Part shown: one piece after another, positions 7,609 through 15,060 of the stretch
How the letters are laid out: each line of letters begins with the position of its first letter
Position numbering within the stretch: the first letter of the stretch is position 1
Assembly: GCA_016715895.1 (NCBI GenBank)
Contig: JADJXH010000004.1
Span: 2,218,763 to 2,282,762, forward strand
Length of the DNA: 64,000 nucleotides
Source: Flavobacteriales bacterium
GTDB lineage: Bacteria > Bacteroidota > Bacteroidia > Flavobacteriales_F > PHOS-HE28
Direction: 5' to 3'
Made by a program: the position numbers and the translations under genes
Notes under the pieces: model-generated
What the model was told of the DNA's origin: nothing
Seen by the model: only the letters and a program-made list of their open reading frames with translations
The model's database searches: none

Positions 7609-10059
7609 ATGAACGACCTCCTGCACAGCGACCCCGCCCTCTTCAGTTCCGAGGCCCTCGAGAACGAGACCGAGCTCATCCCCTTGATCACGGCCGAGGA
7701 CGAGGAGCAGATGAACGCGGAGACCACCCCGCCCGAGCTGCCCATCCTGCCGTTGCGCAACACGGTGCTCTTCCCCGGGGTGGTGATCCCCATCACGGTG
7801 GGGCGCGACCGCAGCATCCGCCTCATCCAGGACGTGTACCGCGGCAACCGCACGCTGGGGGTGGTGAGCCAGAAGGACAGCCAGATCGAGGAGCCCAACG
7901 CCGACGACCTGAACCGGGTGGGCACGCTGGCGCAGATCATCCGCATGCTGCGGATGCCCGACGGCAGCACCACGGCCATCATCCAGGGCAAGAAGCGCTT
8001 CGAAGTGCTGGAGATGGTGCGCATGGACCCCTACTTCACCGCGCGCATCAAGGAGTTCGCCGAGGTGCGGCCGGAGAAGGACGACAAGGAGTTCCACGCG
8101 CTGGTGAGCAGCCTGAAGGACCTGGCGCTGGAGATCATCAAGCAGAGCCCGCACATCCCCACCGAGGCCCAGTTCGCCCTGCGCAACATCGACTCGCCCT
8201 CCTTCCTGGTGAACTTCATCAGCAGCAACATGAACGCCGAGGTGGCCGAGAAGCAGCGCATGCTGGAGGTGGCCGACCTGCGCGAGCGGGCCAAGCTGCT
8301 GCTGGCGCACCTCACCAGGGAGCTGCAGATGCTGCAGATGAAGAACGAGATCCAGAGCAAGGTGCGCACCGAGGTGGACCGCCAGCAACGCGAGTACTTC
8401 CTGCACCAGCAGATGAAGACCATCCAGGACGAGCTCGGTGGCAACCCGATCGAGCAGGAACTGGAGGAGATGCGCGCCAAGGCGGCCAGGAAGAAGTGGA
8501 GCGCGAAGGTGGCCGAGACCTTCGAGAAGGAGCTCACCAAGCTCCAGCGCATGAACCCCGCCGGCGCCGAGTTCAGCGTGCAGCACAACTACGTGCAGCT
8601 GCTGCTCGAACTGCCCTGGGGCGAGTACAGCACGGACAAGTTCGACCTGCGGAACGCGCAGAAGATCCTGGACCGCGACCACTTCGGCCTCGAGAAGGTG
8701 AAGGAGCGCATCATCGAGCACCTCGCCGTGCTGAAGCTCAAGGGCGACATGAAGGCGCCGATCATCCTGCTCTACGGACCTCCGGGCGTGGGCAAGACGA
8801 GCCTGGGCAAGAGCATGGCCGAGGCGCTGGGCCGCAAGTACGTGCGCATGAGCCTGGGGGGGCTGCACGATGAGGCCGAGATCCGCGGACACCGCAAGAC
8901 CTACATCGGCGCCATGCCGGGCCGCCTCATCCAGAGCCTCAAGAAGGCCGGCACCAGCAACCCGCTCTTCGTGCTCGACGAGATCGACAAGGTGGGCAAG
9001 GACTTCCACGGCGACCCCGCCAGCGCCCTGCTCGAAGTGCTCGATCCCGAGCAGAACAACGCCTTCCACGACAACTACGTGGAGATCGAGTACGACCTCA
9101 GCCGCGTGATGTTCATCGCCACGGCCAACAGCCTCGGCACGATCCATCCCGCCTTGCGCGACCGCATGGAGATCATCGAGGTGAACGGGTACACCGAGGA
9201 GGAGAAGGTGGAGATCGCCCAGCGCCACCTGCTGCCCAAGCAGTTCGCCGAGAACGGCATCAAGCCCAAGCAGCTCAAGCTGGCCCCGGGCCTCATCGAG
9301 GCCATCATCGAGCAGTACACCGACGAGAGCGGCGTGCGCACCCTGGAGAAGCGCATCGCCAAGCTGGTGCGCCACCGCGCCAAGCAGATCGCCCTCAAGC
9401 AGAAGCACAGCATCACCATCACGGTGGACGACCTGGTGAAGATCTACGGCCCCAGCCACGCGCGCGACAAATACCAGGGCAACGATGTGGCCGGTGTGGT
9501 CACCGGGCTGGCCTGGACGCCCACGGGCGGCGACATCCTCTTCATCGAGACCAGCATCACCAAGGGCGAGGGCAAGCTCACGCTCACCGGCAACCTGGGC
9601 GACGTGATGAAGGAGAGCGCCATCATCGCCCTGGAATACCTCAAGGCCCACAGCGGGATCATCGGGCTGGACCCCGATGTGTTCAAGCGCTGGAACGTGC
9701 ACGTGCACGTGCCCGAAGGGGCCACGCCCAAGGACGGTCCCAGTGCCGGCATCGCCATGCTCACCAGCATCGCCAGCGCCTTCACCCAGCAGAAGGTGCG
9801 CAAGTTCACCGCCATGACCGGCGAGATCACCCTGCGCGGCCGGGTGCTGCCCGTCGGCGGCATCAAGGAGAAGATCCTCGCCGCCAAACGCGCGGGCATC
9901 AAGGAGATCATCCTCAGCGCGGACAACCGCAAGGACATCGAGGACATCGACGTGCGCTACACCAAGGGCATGCGCTTCACTTACGTGACCGAGATGATCG
10001 AGGTGGTGAAGCACGCCCTTCTCAAGGAGAAGGTGGAGAACGCGCTGAAGGTGGCGTAG
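7609..10059 (+). CDS. lon: ATP-dependent serine protease Lon
   Basis: 816 residues, normal length. Order of domains: LON substrate-binding domain ([19 protein letters not shown] onward), coiled-coil, AAA+ module with Walker A GPPGVGKT near residue 390 and Walker B LFVLDEID, and the Lon protease domain with the Ser/Lys dyad at S712 (DGPSAG) and K755 (GGIKEK). It degrades misfolded and regulatory proteins in the cytoplasm. I start at the ATG after the TACCTTTG element; the frame stays open upstream but that part overlaps the previous gene and is not Lon-like. Confidence 0.96.
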   Translation: MNDLLHSDPALFSSEALENETELIPLITAEDEEQMNAETTPPELPILPLRNTVLFPGVVIPITVGRDRSIRLIQDVYRGNRTLGVVSQKDSQIEEPNADDLNRVGTLAQIIRMLRMPDGSTTAIIQGKKRFEVLEMVRMDPYFTARIKEFAEVRPEKDDKEFHALVSSLKDLALEIIKQSPHIPTEAQFALRNIDSPSFLVNFISSNMNAEVAEKQRMLEVADLRERAKLLLAHLTRELQMLQMKNEIQSKVRTEVDRQQREYFLHQQMKTIQDELGGNPIEQELEEMRAKAARKKWSAKVAETFEKELTKLQRMNPAGAEFSVQHNYVQLLLELPWGEYSTDKFDLRNAQKILDRDHFGLEKVKERIIEHLAVLKLKGDMKAPIILLYGPPGVGKTSLGKSMAEALGRKYVRMSLGGLHDEAEIRGHRKTYIGAMPGRLIQSLKKAGTSNPLFVLDEIDKVGKDFHGDPASALLEVLDPEQNNAFHDNYVEIEYDLSRVMFIATANSLGTIHPALRDRMEIIEVNGYTEEEKVEIAQRHLLPKQFAENGIKPKQLKLAPGLIEAIIEQYTDESGVRTLEKRIAKLVRHRAKQIALKQKHSITITVDDLVKIYGPSHARDKYQGNDVAGVVTGLAWTPTGGDILFIETSITKGEGKLTLTGNLGDVMKESAIIALEYLKAHSGIIGLDPDVFKRWNVHVHVPEGATPKDGPSAGIAMLTSIASAFTQQKVRKFTAMTGEITLRGRVLPVGGIKEKILAAKRAGIKEIILSADNRKDIEDIDVRYTKGMRFTYVTEMIEVVKHALLKEKVENALKVA

Positions 10060-10100
10060 GGGCACGCCGGAATGAGCGAATGGTAGCCACTCGCGAGGGA

Positions 10101-10559
10101 CTACCTAGCCTGTCGTTGCTTCAGCTCAAGATCATCGCACCATCCGTCCGCGTTGGCGTCTAGATAGACGAATACACTGTCCGCAGTGTATCTCACCCAC
10201 TCGTCGAAATACCCGTTTTGTCCAAAATCCTCAAACCGGGCCACCAATCGATCGCTTGGGTCGAAAGCATACTGGACTTCGAAGATGCCATTGAAGTCCT
10301 CATCTACCTGCACGTAAGCGGCTTTGTCATTTGTCGCGTAGGTGATCACTGAATCGTCCTCAAGGTCACGGTTCCTGTCATATCCAACATCCAAGAGCCT
10401 GCGGTCAGCTTTGAGACGACGAATGGTGATATCTCGGGGTAGGTCATGTTCCCACAGAACTTTACTGCCAGTCCACCTGGTGTTCTTCCGGTATTGAGCG
10501 TAACCGAAGATCAGGCTTGAGACCAGAGCGATGCCCAGCACAATGATCGCCTTGCGCAT
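10101..10559 (-). CDS. Hypothetical secreted or membrane-anchored protein with EF-hand-like acidic repeats
   Basis: 152 residues. The N-terminus MRKAIIVLGIALVSSLIFGY is an uncleaved anchor or signal sequence. The rest has three Asp-rich stretches spaced along the chain (YDRNRDLEDD, VDEDFNGIFE, LDANADGWCDDLE) that resemble calcium-binding EF-hand or dockerin loops. No known family recognised. Its codon use is less GC-biased than its neighbours, which suggests later acquisition. It is divergent from the truncated queA copy, starting 61 nt from it. Confidence 0.7.
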   Translation of the reverse strand: MRKAIIVLGIALVSSLIFGYAQYRKNTRWTGSKVLWEHDLPRDITIRRLKADRRLLDVGYDRNRDLEDDSVITYATNDKAAYVQVDEDFNGIFEVQYAFDPSDRLVARFEDFGQNGYFDEWVRYTADSVFVYLDANADGWCDDLELKQRQAR

Positions 10560-10620
10560 AGGCGAATCTACTTGTACCGAGCCTTGGCGCGAGCCACACT
10601 ATTCGAACTTCGCCTCCCAC

Positions 10621-10968
10621 ATGGATCATCCGCGCCTGCTTTCCATTTCCACCGTTCAGTACGACCTTCCTCCGGATCGGATCGCCCAGCATCCGCCGGC
10701 CGATCGGGGAAGCTCACGGCTGCTGGTGTACCGCGAGGGTGCGATCGAGGACCGGCGGTTCGCCGAGCTGCACGATCTGCTGCCATCGCGCGTACTTCTG
10801 GTGATGAACGATACCCGCGTGCTGAACGCGCGGCTGCATTTCCAGAAGGACACCGGCGCTCGCATCGAGGTGTTCTGTCTGGAGCCCGCCGACGGCGGTC
10901 CCTTGCAGCAGGCCTTTCAGCGCACCGGCGAGGTGGAATGGCGCTGTGCGGACGGCCTGCGGATGTAA
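10621..10968 (+). pseudogene. Truncated duplicate of queA (5' part only)
   Basis: 115 codons encoding the first quarter of QueA (VQYDLPPDRIAQHPP through RTGEVEWRC), then ADGLRM and a stop. Positions 10651-10957 are about 95% identical (15 differences in ~307 nt by eye) to 12298-12604 in the complete queA; the first ~115 nt of the match have no differences. The rest of the enzyme is missing, so it cannot be an active transferase. Immediately after the stop is a perfect 17-bp inverted repeat. The porin gene separates the two copies. It may be the relic of a duplication or a recombination event. Confidence 0.85.
10651..10957 (+). repeat. Direct repeat copy 1 (queA 5' region)
   Basis: About 307 nt, ~95% identical to 12298-12604 in the same orientation, 1.65 kb apart. 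Confidence 0.9.
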
Positions 10969-11009
10969 AGCCTATGTTAACTCCGGTAACATGGAGTTAA
11001 CATAGGCTT
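10968..11009. repeat. Perfect 17-bp inverted repeat with GTTAAC cores
   Basis: Arms 10968-10984 (AAGCCTATGTTAACTCC) and 10993-11009 are perfect complements with an 8-nt loop (GGTAACAT). The left arm begins on the last base of the truncated queA stop codon. There is no T-tract after it, which argues against a simple intrinsic terminator. The arm contains TATGTTAAC, a 9-mer that otherwise appears in the window only at 55731-55739 and 56275-56283 beside the AT-rich unit. Confidence 0.85.
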
Positions 11010-11040
11010 AATTCTTTCGCAGCTTTGCGATAACCCGCCC

Positions 11041-12240
11041 ATGCGCGCATCACTGCTCCTCATTGGCCTTCTGGTCCTGGTCGTCAGCACGTGGGCCCAG
11101 CGTCCGGGCGAAGGTCTATCGGCTCGGTTCGACAAGGGCAGAGGTGTGGTCATCCAGCGGGATAGTCTGTTCAGGATGACGGTCCGCTTTCGAATGCAGA
11201 ACCGGTTCGCCATGTTGAGCGAGAGCGGTGATGACCTGTCCATCGGAAGCAGTGACATCCGGATCCGCCGCATGCGGCTGCGCTTCGATGGTTCCGTGCT
11301 CAGCTCCAAGATCCAGTACAAAGTGCAGTTGGGCTTCAGCAAAGCGGACCTGGACCTGGTGGATGGCACGGTGGCGCAGCCCATCCGCGATGCGGTCGCC
11401 ACCTATGCGCCGGACGGACATTGGAGCTTCACGATCGGTCAGACCAAGCTGCCCGGCAACCGCCAGCGCGTGGTGTCCTCCGGGGCGCTGCAGCTTCCGG
11501 ACCGCTCCATCGTGAACGCCGCATTCACCTTGGACCGCGATTTCGGGGTCTTCGCCACCTGGCAGGCCCCTATCAAGGCGCATGAGCTCGCTGTGAAGGT
11601 GGCGCTCACCAGCGGAGAAGGGCGCAATGCCTCACCCGGGGACGAAGGCCTTTGCTACACGGGACGCATGGAATGGCTTCCGTTCGGGGCGTTCACCGAT
11701 GAAGGTGATTTCTTCGAGGGGGACCTGGCGCGGGAGTCCAGGGTAAAGGTCTCTGTGGCGGCGGGCTATTCCGCGAACATCAACGCGCGCCGAAGCGGTG
11801 GACAGCTCGGTACGTTCCTTCCGGACGATCAAGAGCGCACCTTGAACACCTTCATCGCCGACGCCCTGTTGAAGTACCGCGGACTTGCGGTGAGCACCGA
11901 GTTCTGCCACCGGGACGTGGCGGGCGCACCCGTGGTGATGGCAGCCGATGGTGGGTCCGTCATCGCCTTGGAGGGCTGGGGTTGGAACACCCAGGTGAGC
12001 AAGCTGCTTGGCGCCCGGAACGAGGTGGTCGGGCGCTATGCGATGGTGGTGCCGTCCGACGCCCTGCAAGGCTTCACGACCCGGAGCGAGGAGGGCTGGC
12101 TGGGCTATACACGCTACATCAACCACCACCGGGTGAAGCTGCAGAGCGCGGTCAGTTATGCATGGGCCGGCGGCCGGGCCGCCTTCGATGCACCCGGGGC
12201 GCGCTGGGGCCTTTGGTTGCAGATGGAGCTGGGCATCTGA
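11041..12240 (+). CDS. Outer-membrane porin, phosphate-selective porin O/P family
   Basis: 399 residues. A signal peptide (MRASLLLIGLLVLVVSTWAQ, cleavage near residue 19) is followed by alternating hydrophobic/polar strands and the IRRMRLRFDGSVLSSKIQYKVQLGFSKAD pattern of the OprO/OprP-like family. It should form a beta-barrel in the outer membrane; phosphate or polyphosphate selectivity is a family-level guess. The gene lies between the truncated and complete queA copies and starts 31 nt after the GTTAAC hairpin. Confidence 0.85.
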   Translation: MRASLLLIGLLVLVVSTWAQRPGEGLSARFDKGRGVVIQRDSLFRMTVRFRMQNRFAMLSESGDDLSIGSSDIRIRRMRLRFDGSVLSSKIQYKVQLGFSKADLDLVDGTVAQPIRDAVATYAPDGHWSFTIGQTKLPGNRQRVVSSGALQLPDRSIVNAAFTLDRDFGVFATWQAPIKAHELAVKVALTSGEGRNASPGDEGLCYTGRMEWLPFGAFTDEGDFFEGDLARESRVKVSVAAGYSANINARRSGGQLGTFLPDDQERTLNTFIADALLKYRGLAVSTEFCHRDVAGAPVVMAADGGSVIALEGWGWNTQVSKLLGARNEVVGRYAMVVPSDALQGFTTRSEEGWLGYTRYINHHRVKLQSAVSYAWAGGRAAFDAPGARWGLWLQMELGI

Positions 12241-12267
12241 TCATCGCCCGTACCGATCTTCGCGGTC

Positions 12268-13500
12268 ATGCCGCATCCCCGTGATCTGTCCGTCTCCGCC
12301 GTTCAGTACGACCTTCCTCCGGATCGGATCGCCCAGCATCCGCCGGCCGATCGGGGAAGCTCACGGCTGCTGGTGTACCGCGAGGGTGCGATCGAGGACC
12401 GGCGGTTCGCCGAGCTGCCCGATCTGCTGCCGTCGGGCGCACTTCTGGTGATGAACGATACCCGCGTGGTGAACGCGCGGCTGCACTTCCACAAGGATAC
12501 CGGCGCCCGCATCGAGGTGTTCTGTCTGGAGCCCGCCGACGGCGGTCCCGCGGAGCAGGCCTTTCAGCGCACCGGCGAGGTGGAGTGGCGCTGTGCCTTG
12601 GGCAACGCGAAGCGATGGAAGCAGGGCCCCTTGGGTCAGGTGTTCCGCTCGGCGCAGGGTGACGTGCAGCTCTTCGCCGAACGGCTGCCCGACGATGGCA
12701 GTGGGCCGCGCGTACGGTTCAACTGGCTGCCCGACGGACTGTGCTTCGCCGACGTGCTCGCGCGCGCCGGCAAGGTCCCTCTGCCGCCGTACATGCACCG
12801 GGAGGCCGAGGACGAGGACCAGGAACGGTACCAGACGGTCTTCGCCCGTGCCGAGGGATCGGTGGCGGCACCCACGGCCGGCCTGCACTTCACGCCGGCG
12901 CTGCTGGAGGCCCTCGTCGCGAATGGCGTACAGCGCGCCCACGTCACCCTGCATGTGGGCGCGGGCACCTTCCAGCCGGTTCACGCCGGGACCATGGCCG
13001 GCCATGCCATGCACCGGGAACGCATCCTGGTGTCGCGGGAGGTGGTGCAGCAGTTGCACGACAGCGTGGGGGTGCGGCCCATCGTGGTCACCGGCACCAC
13101 CACCATGCGGACGCTGGAGAGCCTGTACTGGCACGGCGCCCGGATCCTACGCGGCTCCGATCCGGAGGAGATGCAGGTTCACCAGTGGGAGCCGTATGAG
13201 TTCCCGCTGGCGGATCATCCGGGCGTACGCGAGGCCTTGGGCGCCGTGCTGCGCTGGATGGACGGCCGTGAGCTGGATCAGGTCAACGGTAGCACGGCCT
13301 TGCTCATCGCGCCCGGCTACCGCGTGCGGCTGGCCGATGCGCTGATCACGAACTTCCACCAGCCCGGCAGCACCCTGCTGCTGCTGGTCGCGGCCTGCGT
13401 GGGGGAGGACTGGCGCCGGATCTACGATCATGCGCTGGCCGGGGGCTACCGCTTCCTGAGCTACGGGGACGCCTCGCTGCTGTGGGTGCGGCGACCGTGA
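12268..13500 (+). CDS. queA: S-adenosylmethionine:tRNA ribosyltransferase-isomerase
   Basis: 410 residues, the longer form found in Bacteroidota. It begins with YDLPPDRIAQHPP and contains LVMNDTRVVNARL, VAAPTAGLHFTPALL, VGAGTFQPV and GTTTMRTLES, all QueA signatures. The enzyme adds the epoxycyclopentane moiety to preQ1 in tRNA during queuosine synthesis in the cytoplasm. An ATCTTCG element ends 6 nt before the ATG. The first ~300 nt are duplicated at 10651-10957. Confidence 0.96.
   Translation: MPHPRDLSVSAVQYDLPPDRIAQHPPADRGSSRLLVYREGAIEDRRFAELPDLLPSGALLVMNDTRVVNARLHFHKDTGARIEVFCLEPADGGPAEQAFQRTGEVEWRCALGNAKRWKQGPLGQVFRSAQGDVQLFAERLPDDGSGPRVRFNWLPDGLCFADVLARAGKVPLPPYMHREAEDEDQERYQTVFARAEGSVAAPTAGLHFTPALLEALVANGVQRAHVTLHVGAGTFQPVHAGTMAGHAMHRERILVSREVVQQLHDSVGVRPIVVTGTTTMRTLESLYWHGARILRGSDPEEMQVHQWEPYEFPLADHPGVREALGAVLRWMDGRELDQVNGSTALLIAPGYRVRLADALITNFHQPGSTLLLLVAACVGEDWRRIYDHALAGGYRFLSYGDASLLWVRRP
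12298..12604 (+). repeat. Direct repeat copy 2 (inside queA)
   Basis: Partner of 10651-10957; about 15 base differences over ~307 nt, including clustered ones at the 3' end. Confidence 0.9.
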
Positions 13501-13505
13501 ACGGG

Positions 13506-13555
13506 AAAGCCCCGCCGTGATGGCGGGGCCTTCCTACCGGGGTCATAGCCCCGGT
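13506..13555. terminator. Two tandem hairpins between convergent genes
   Basis: Hairpin 1: GCCCCGCC (13509-13516), 5-nt loop, GGCGGGGC (13522-13529), preceded by AAA and followed by CTT. Hairpin 2: ACCGGGG (13536-13542), 6-nt loop, CCCCGGT (13549-13555). They sit between the ends of queA (plus) and the lipoprotein gene (minus) and can serve as back-to-back terminators. Confidence 0.75.
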
Positions 13556-13569
13556 GCGATGCTTCAGGC

Positions 13570-14904
13570 TTAGAGGGGAAGCGTCCAGCCGGCCGTCCAA
13601 TCGTCGCCCGCCGGGACCGCGCCCTTGAACGTGGCCGGGGAGAACCAGCTGTCGAGCGTGGTGGGGTCCACGGCATTGGCGTTCTCGGTGCCCACGTAGC
13701 CGGTGAGCACGCCCGGGTCGGTGGCGGAGTTGGTGGCGTCGTTGGCGAAGGGATCGCAGCCGTTCCAGTTGGTGGCGAAGCCGTAGGCGGTGCTGTTGCG
13801 GCAGATCAGCAGGCCCTGGTCCATCCAGGTGCTGGAGCTGTCGCTGACGCGGATGCCGCTGCCGGCACCGGCGCCGGCCACCAGGCCGTTGTACAGGCTG
13901 CCGCGGGTGCCGTGGCGCAGGCGGACGGCCTCGCTGGCGGTGCCGTCATCGGCGGCCACGATGGTGAAGTTGCTCACGATGGGGTTCGAGAAGGGCTGCA
14001 CCATGAAGTCGGTCTCCCAGTTGTCGCACTCGAAACCGCGATCGCAGCTGGCGGCGTCCTGGTGCACGGCCCAGAACTGGCCCTTGCCGCGCCAGCCATG
14101 GCTCCAGTCGAAGCTGTCGTCGCTGTTGCCTGTGCTCAGCGCCCACTTCAGGGTGGCGGTGCCGCCGAAGAACTCGAAGCCGTCATCGCTGCCCTTGTAG
14201 GCCTGCAGGTGCTCCAGCACCGTGCCACTGCCCACACCGTTGAAGGAGAAGCCGTTCAGTTCATTGTCCGTGCCGAGGATCTTGCCGGCGTACTCCACGC
14301 GCACGTACTTCATCACGCCGCTGTTGTCGCTGTCGTCGCTGCCGCCATAGGTGCCCGAGCCACCCTCGCCCTCGGCGGTGCAGCCGCCGCCGCCGCAGAT
14401 GTTGATCTGCGCGTAGCCATTGAGGATGATGCCGCCCCATGCGCCCGGGGCCGCGCCGCCGGTGATGGTCTTGATCGTGGTGAACACGATGGGGGCCGAG
14501 GGGCTGCCCACCGCGTTGATGCGCCCGCCGCGTTGCACGCTCAGGAAGGGTGTGGTGCCGTCGTCGGCCGCGTAGATCATCGTGCCGGCATCGATCGTGA
14601 GCACCGCGCCGGTGTTGACGAAGACGCCTCCGCTCAGCAGCCAGCGCTTGTCCGAGCCCAGCGTGCGGCTGCTGCTTACGGTGCCGCTGAGGATGTGGTA
14701 GGTCTGTCCGTTGATCACCGTGGTGGGGTCCGTGGTGGTATAGACGCAGGTGCCATCATCGTTGTCCGCATCGGGATCGTAGTTCACGGCGCTGGGGTCT
14801 GTGCACCCTTCCTTCTTCTTGCAGGAGGTGAGCGGTGCCACGGCGATGCCGACCACGGCGAGCGTGGTGAGGAGGCGGCTGGTGAGGGAGGCGTTGATCT
14901 TCAT
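13570..14904 (-). CDS. Lipoprotein with right-handed beta-helix-like domain
   Basis: 444 residues. A lipoprotein signal ends at C28 (VAPLTSCKKKEG). Next is the short GCTDPSAVNYDPDADNDDG motif common on Bacteroidota surface proteins, then a Gly/Ser/Thr-rich region with repeated turns (LTIDAGTMIYA, GAWGGIILNGYAQ) resembling a pectin-lyase-like helix. It is encoded just downstream of a TonB receptor on the same strand; such lipoprotein/receptor pairs often work together at the cell surface, but a strong hairpin separates the two transcripts here. Ligand unknown. Confidence 0.8.
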   Translation of the reverse strand: MKINASLTSRLLTTLAVVGIAVAPLTSCKKKEGCTDPSAVNYDPDADNDDGTCVYTTTDPTTVINGQTYHILSGTVSSSRTLGSDKRWLLSGGVFVNTGAVLTIDAGTMIYAADDGTTPFLSVQRGGRINAVGSPSAPIVFTTIKTITGGAAPGAWGGIILNGYAQINICGGGGCTAEGEGGSGTYGGSDDSDNSGVMKYVRVEYAGKILGTDNELNGFSFNGVGSGTVLEHLQAYKGSDDGFEFFGGTATLKWALSTGNSDDSFDWSHGWRGKGQFWAVHQDAASCDRGFECDNWETDFMVQPFSNPIVSNFTIVAADDGTASEAVRLRHGTRGSLYNGLVAGAGAGSGIRVSDSSSTWMDQGLLICRNSTAYGFATNWNGCDPFANDATNSATDPGVLTGYVGTENANAVDPTTLDSWFSPATFKGAVPAGDDWTAGWTLPL

Positions 14905-15010
14905 GGTCTGTGTTGATGGCGCAAAGCTCCAGCCGCATCATGAGGCCGATGTGTGCCGAGCGTTATCCTTTCCTTAATCATCGCCGGCATCGCCCGCACA
15001 TCCGCTTAAC

Positions 15011-15052
15011 ATGAGCGGCGCGCCGGACCACCCGGTCCGGCGCGCCGCTCAT
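15011..15052. terminator. Perfect 19-bp GC-rich hairpin after the TonB receptor
   Basis: Arms 15011-15029 (ATGAGCGGCGCGCCGGACC) and 15034-15052 are perfectly complementary with a 4-nt loop. It begins 8 nt after the receptor stop on the minus strand and lies before the lipoprotein gene. There is no U-tract, so it may terminate, stabilise the 3' end, or lower expression of the distal gene. Confidence 0.7.
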
Positions 15053-15060
15053 CTTCGTCC

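Noticed and set aside
10968..11009. Ordinary intrinsic terminator
   Set aside because: Perfect stem but no U-tract and a start inside the stop codon; kept as a structured repeat instead.
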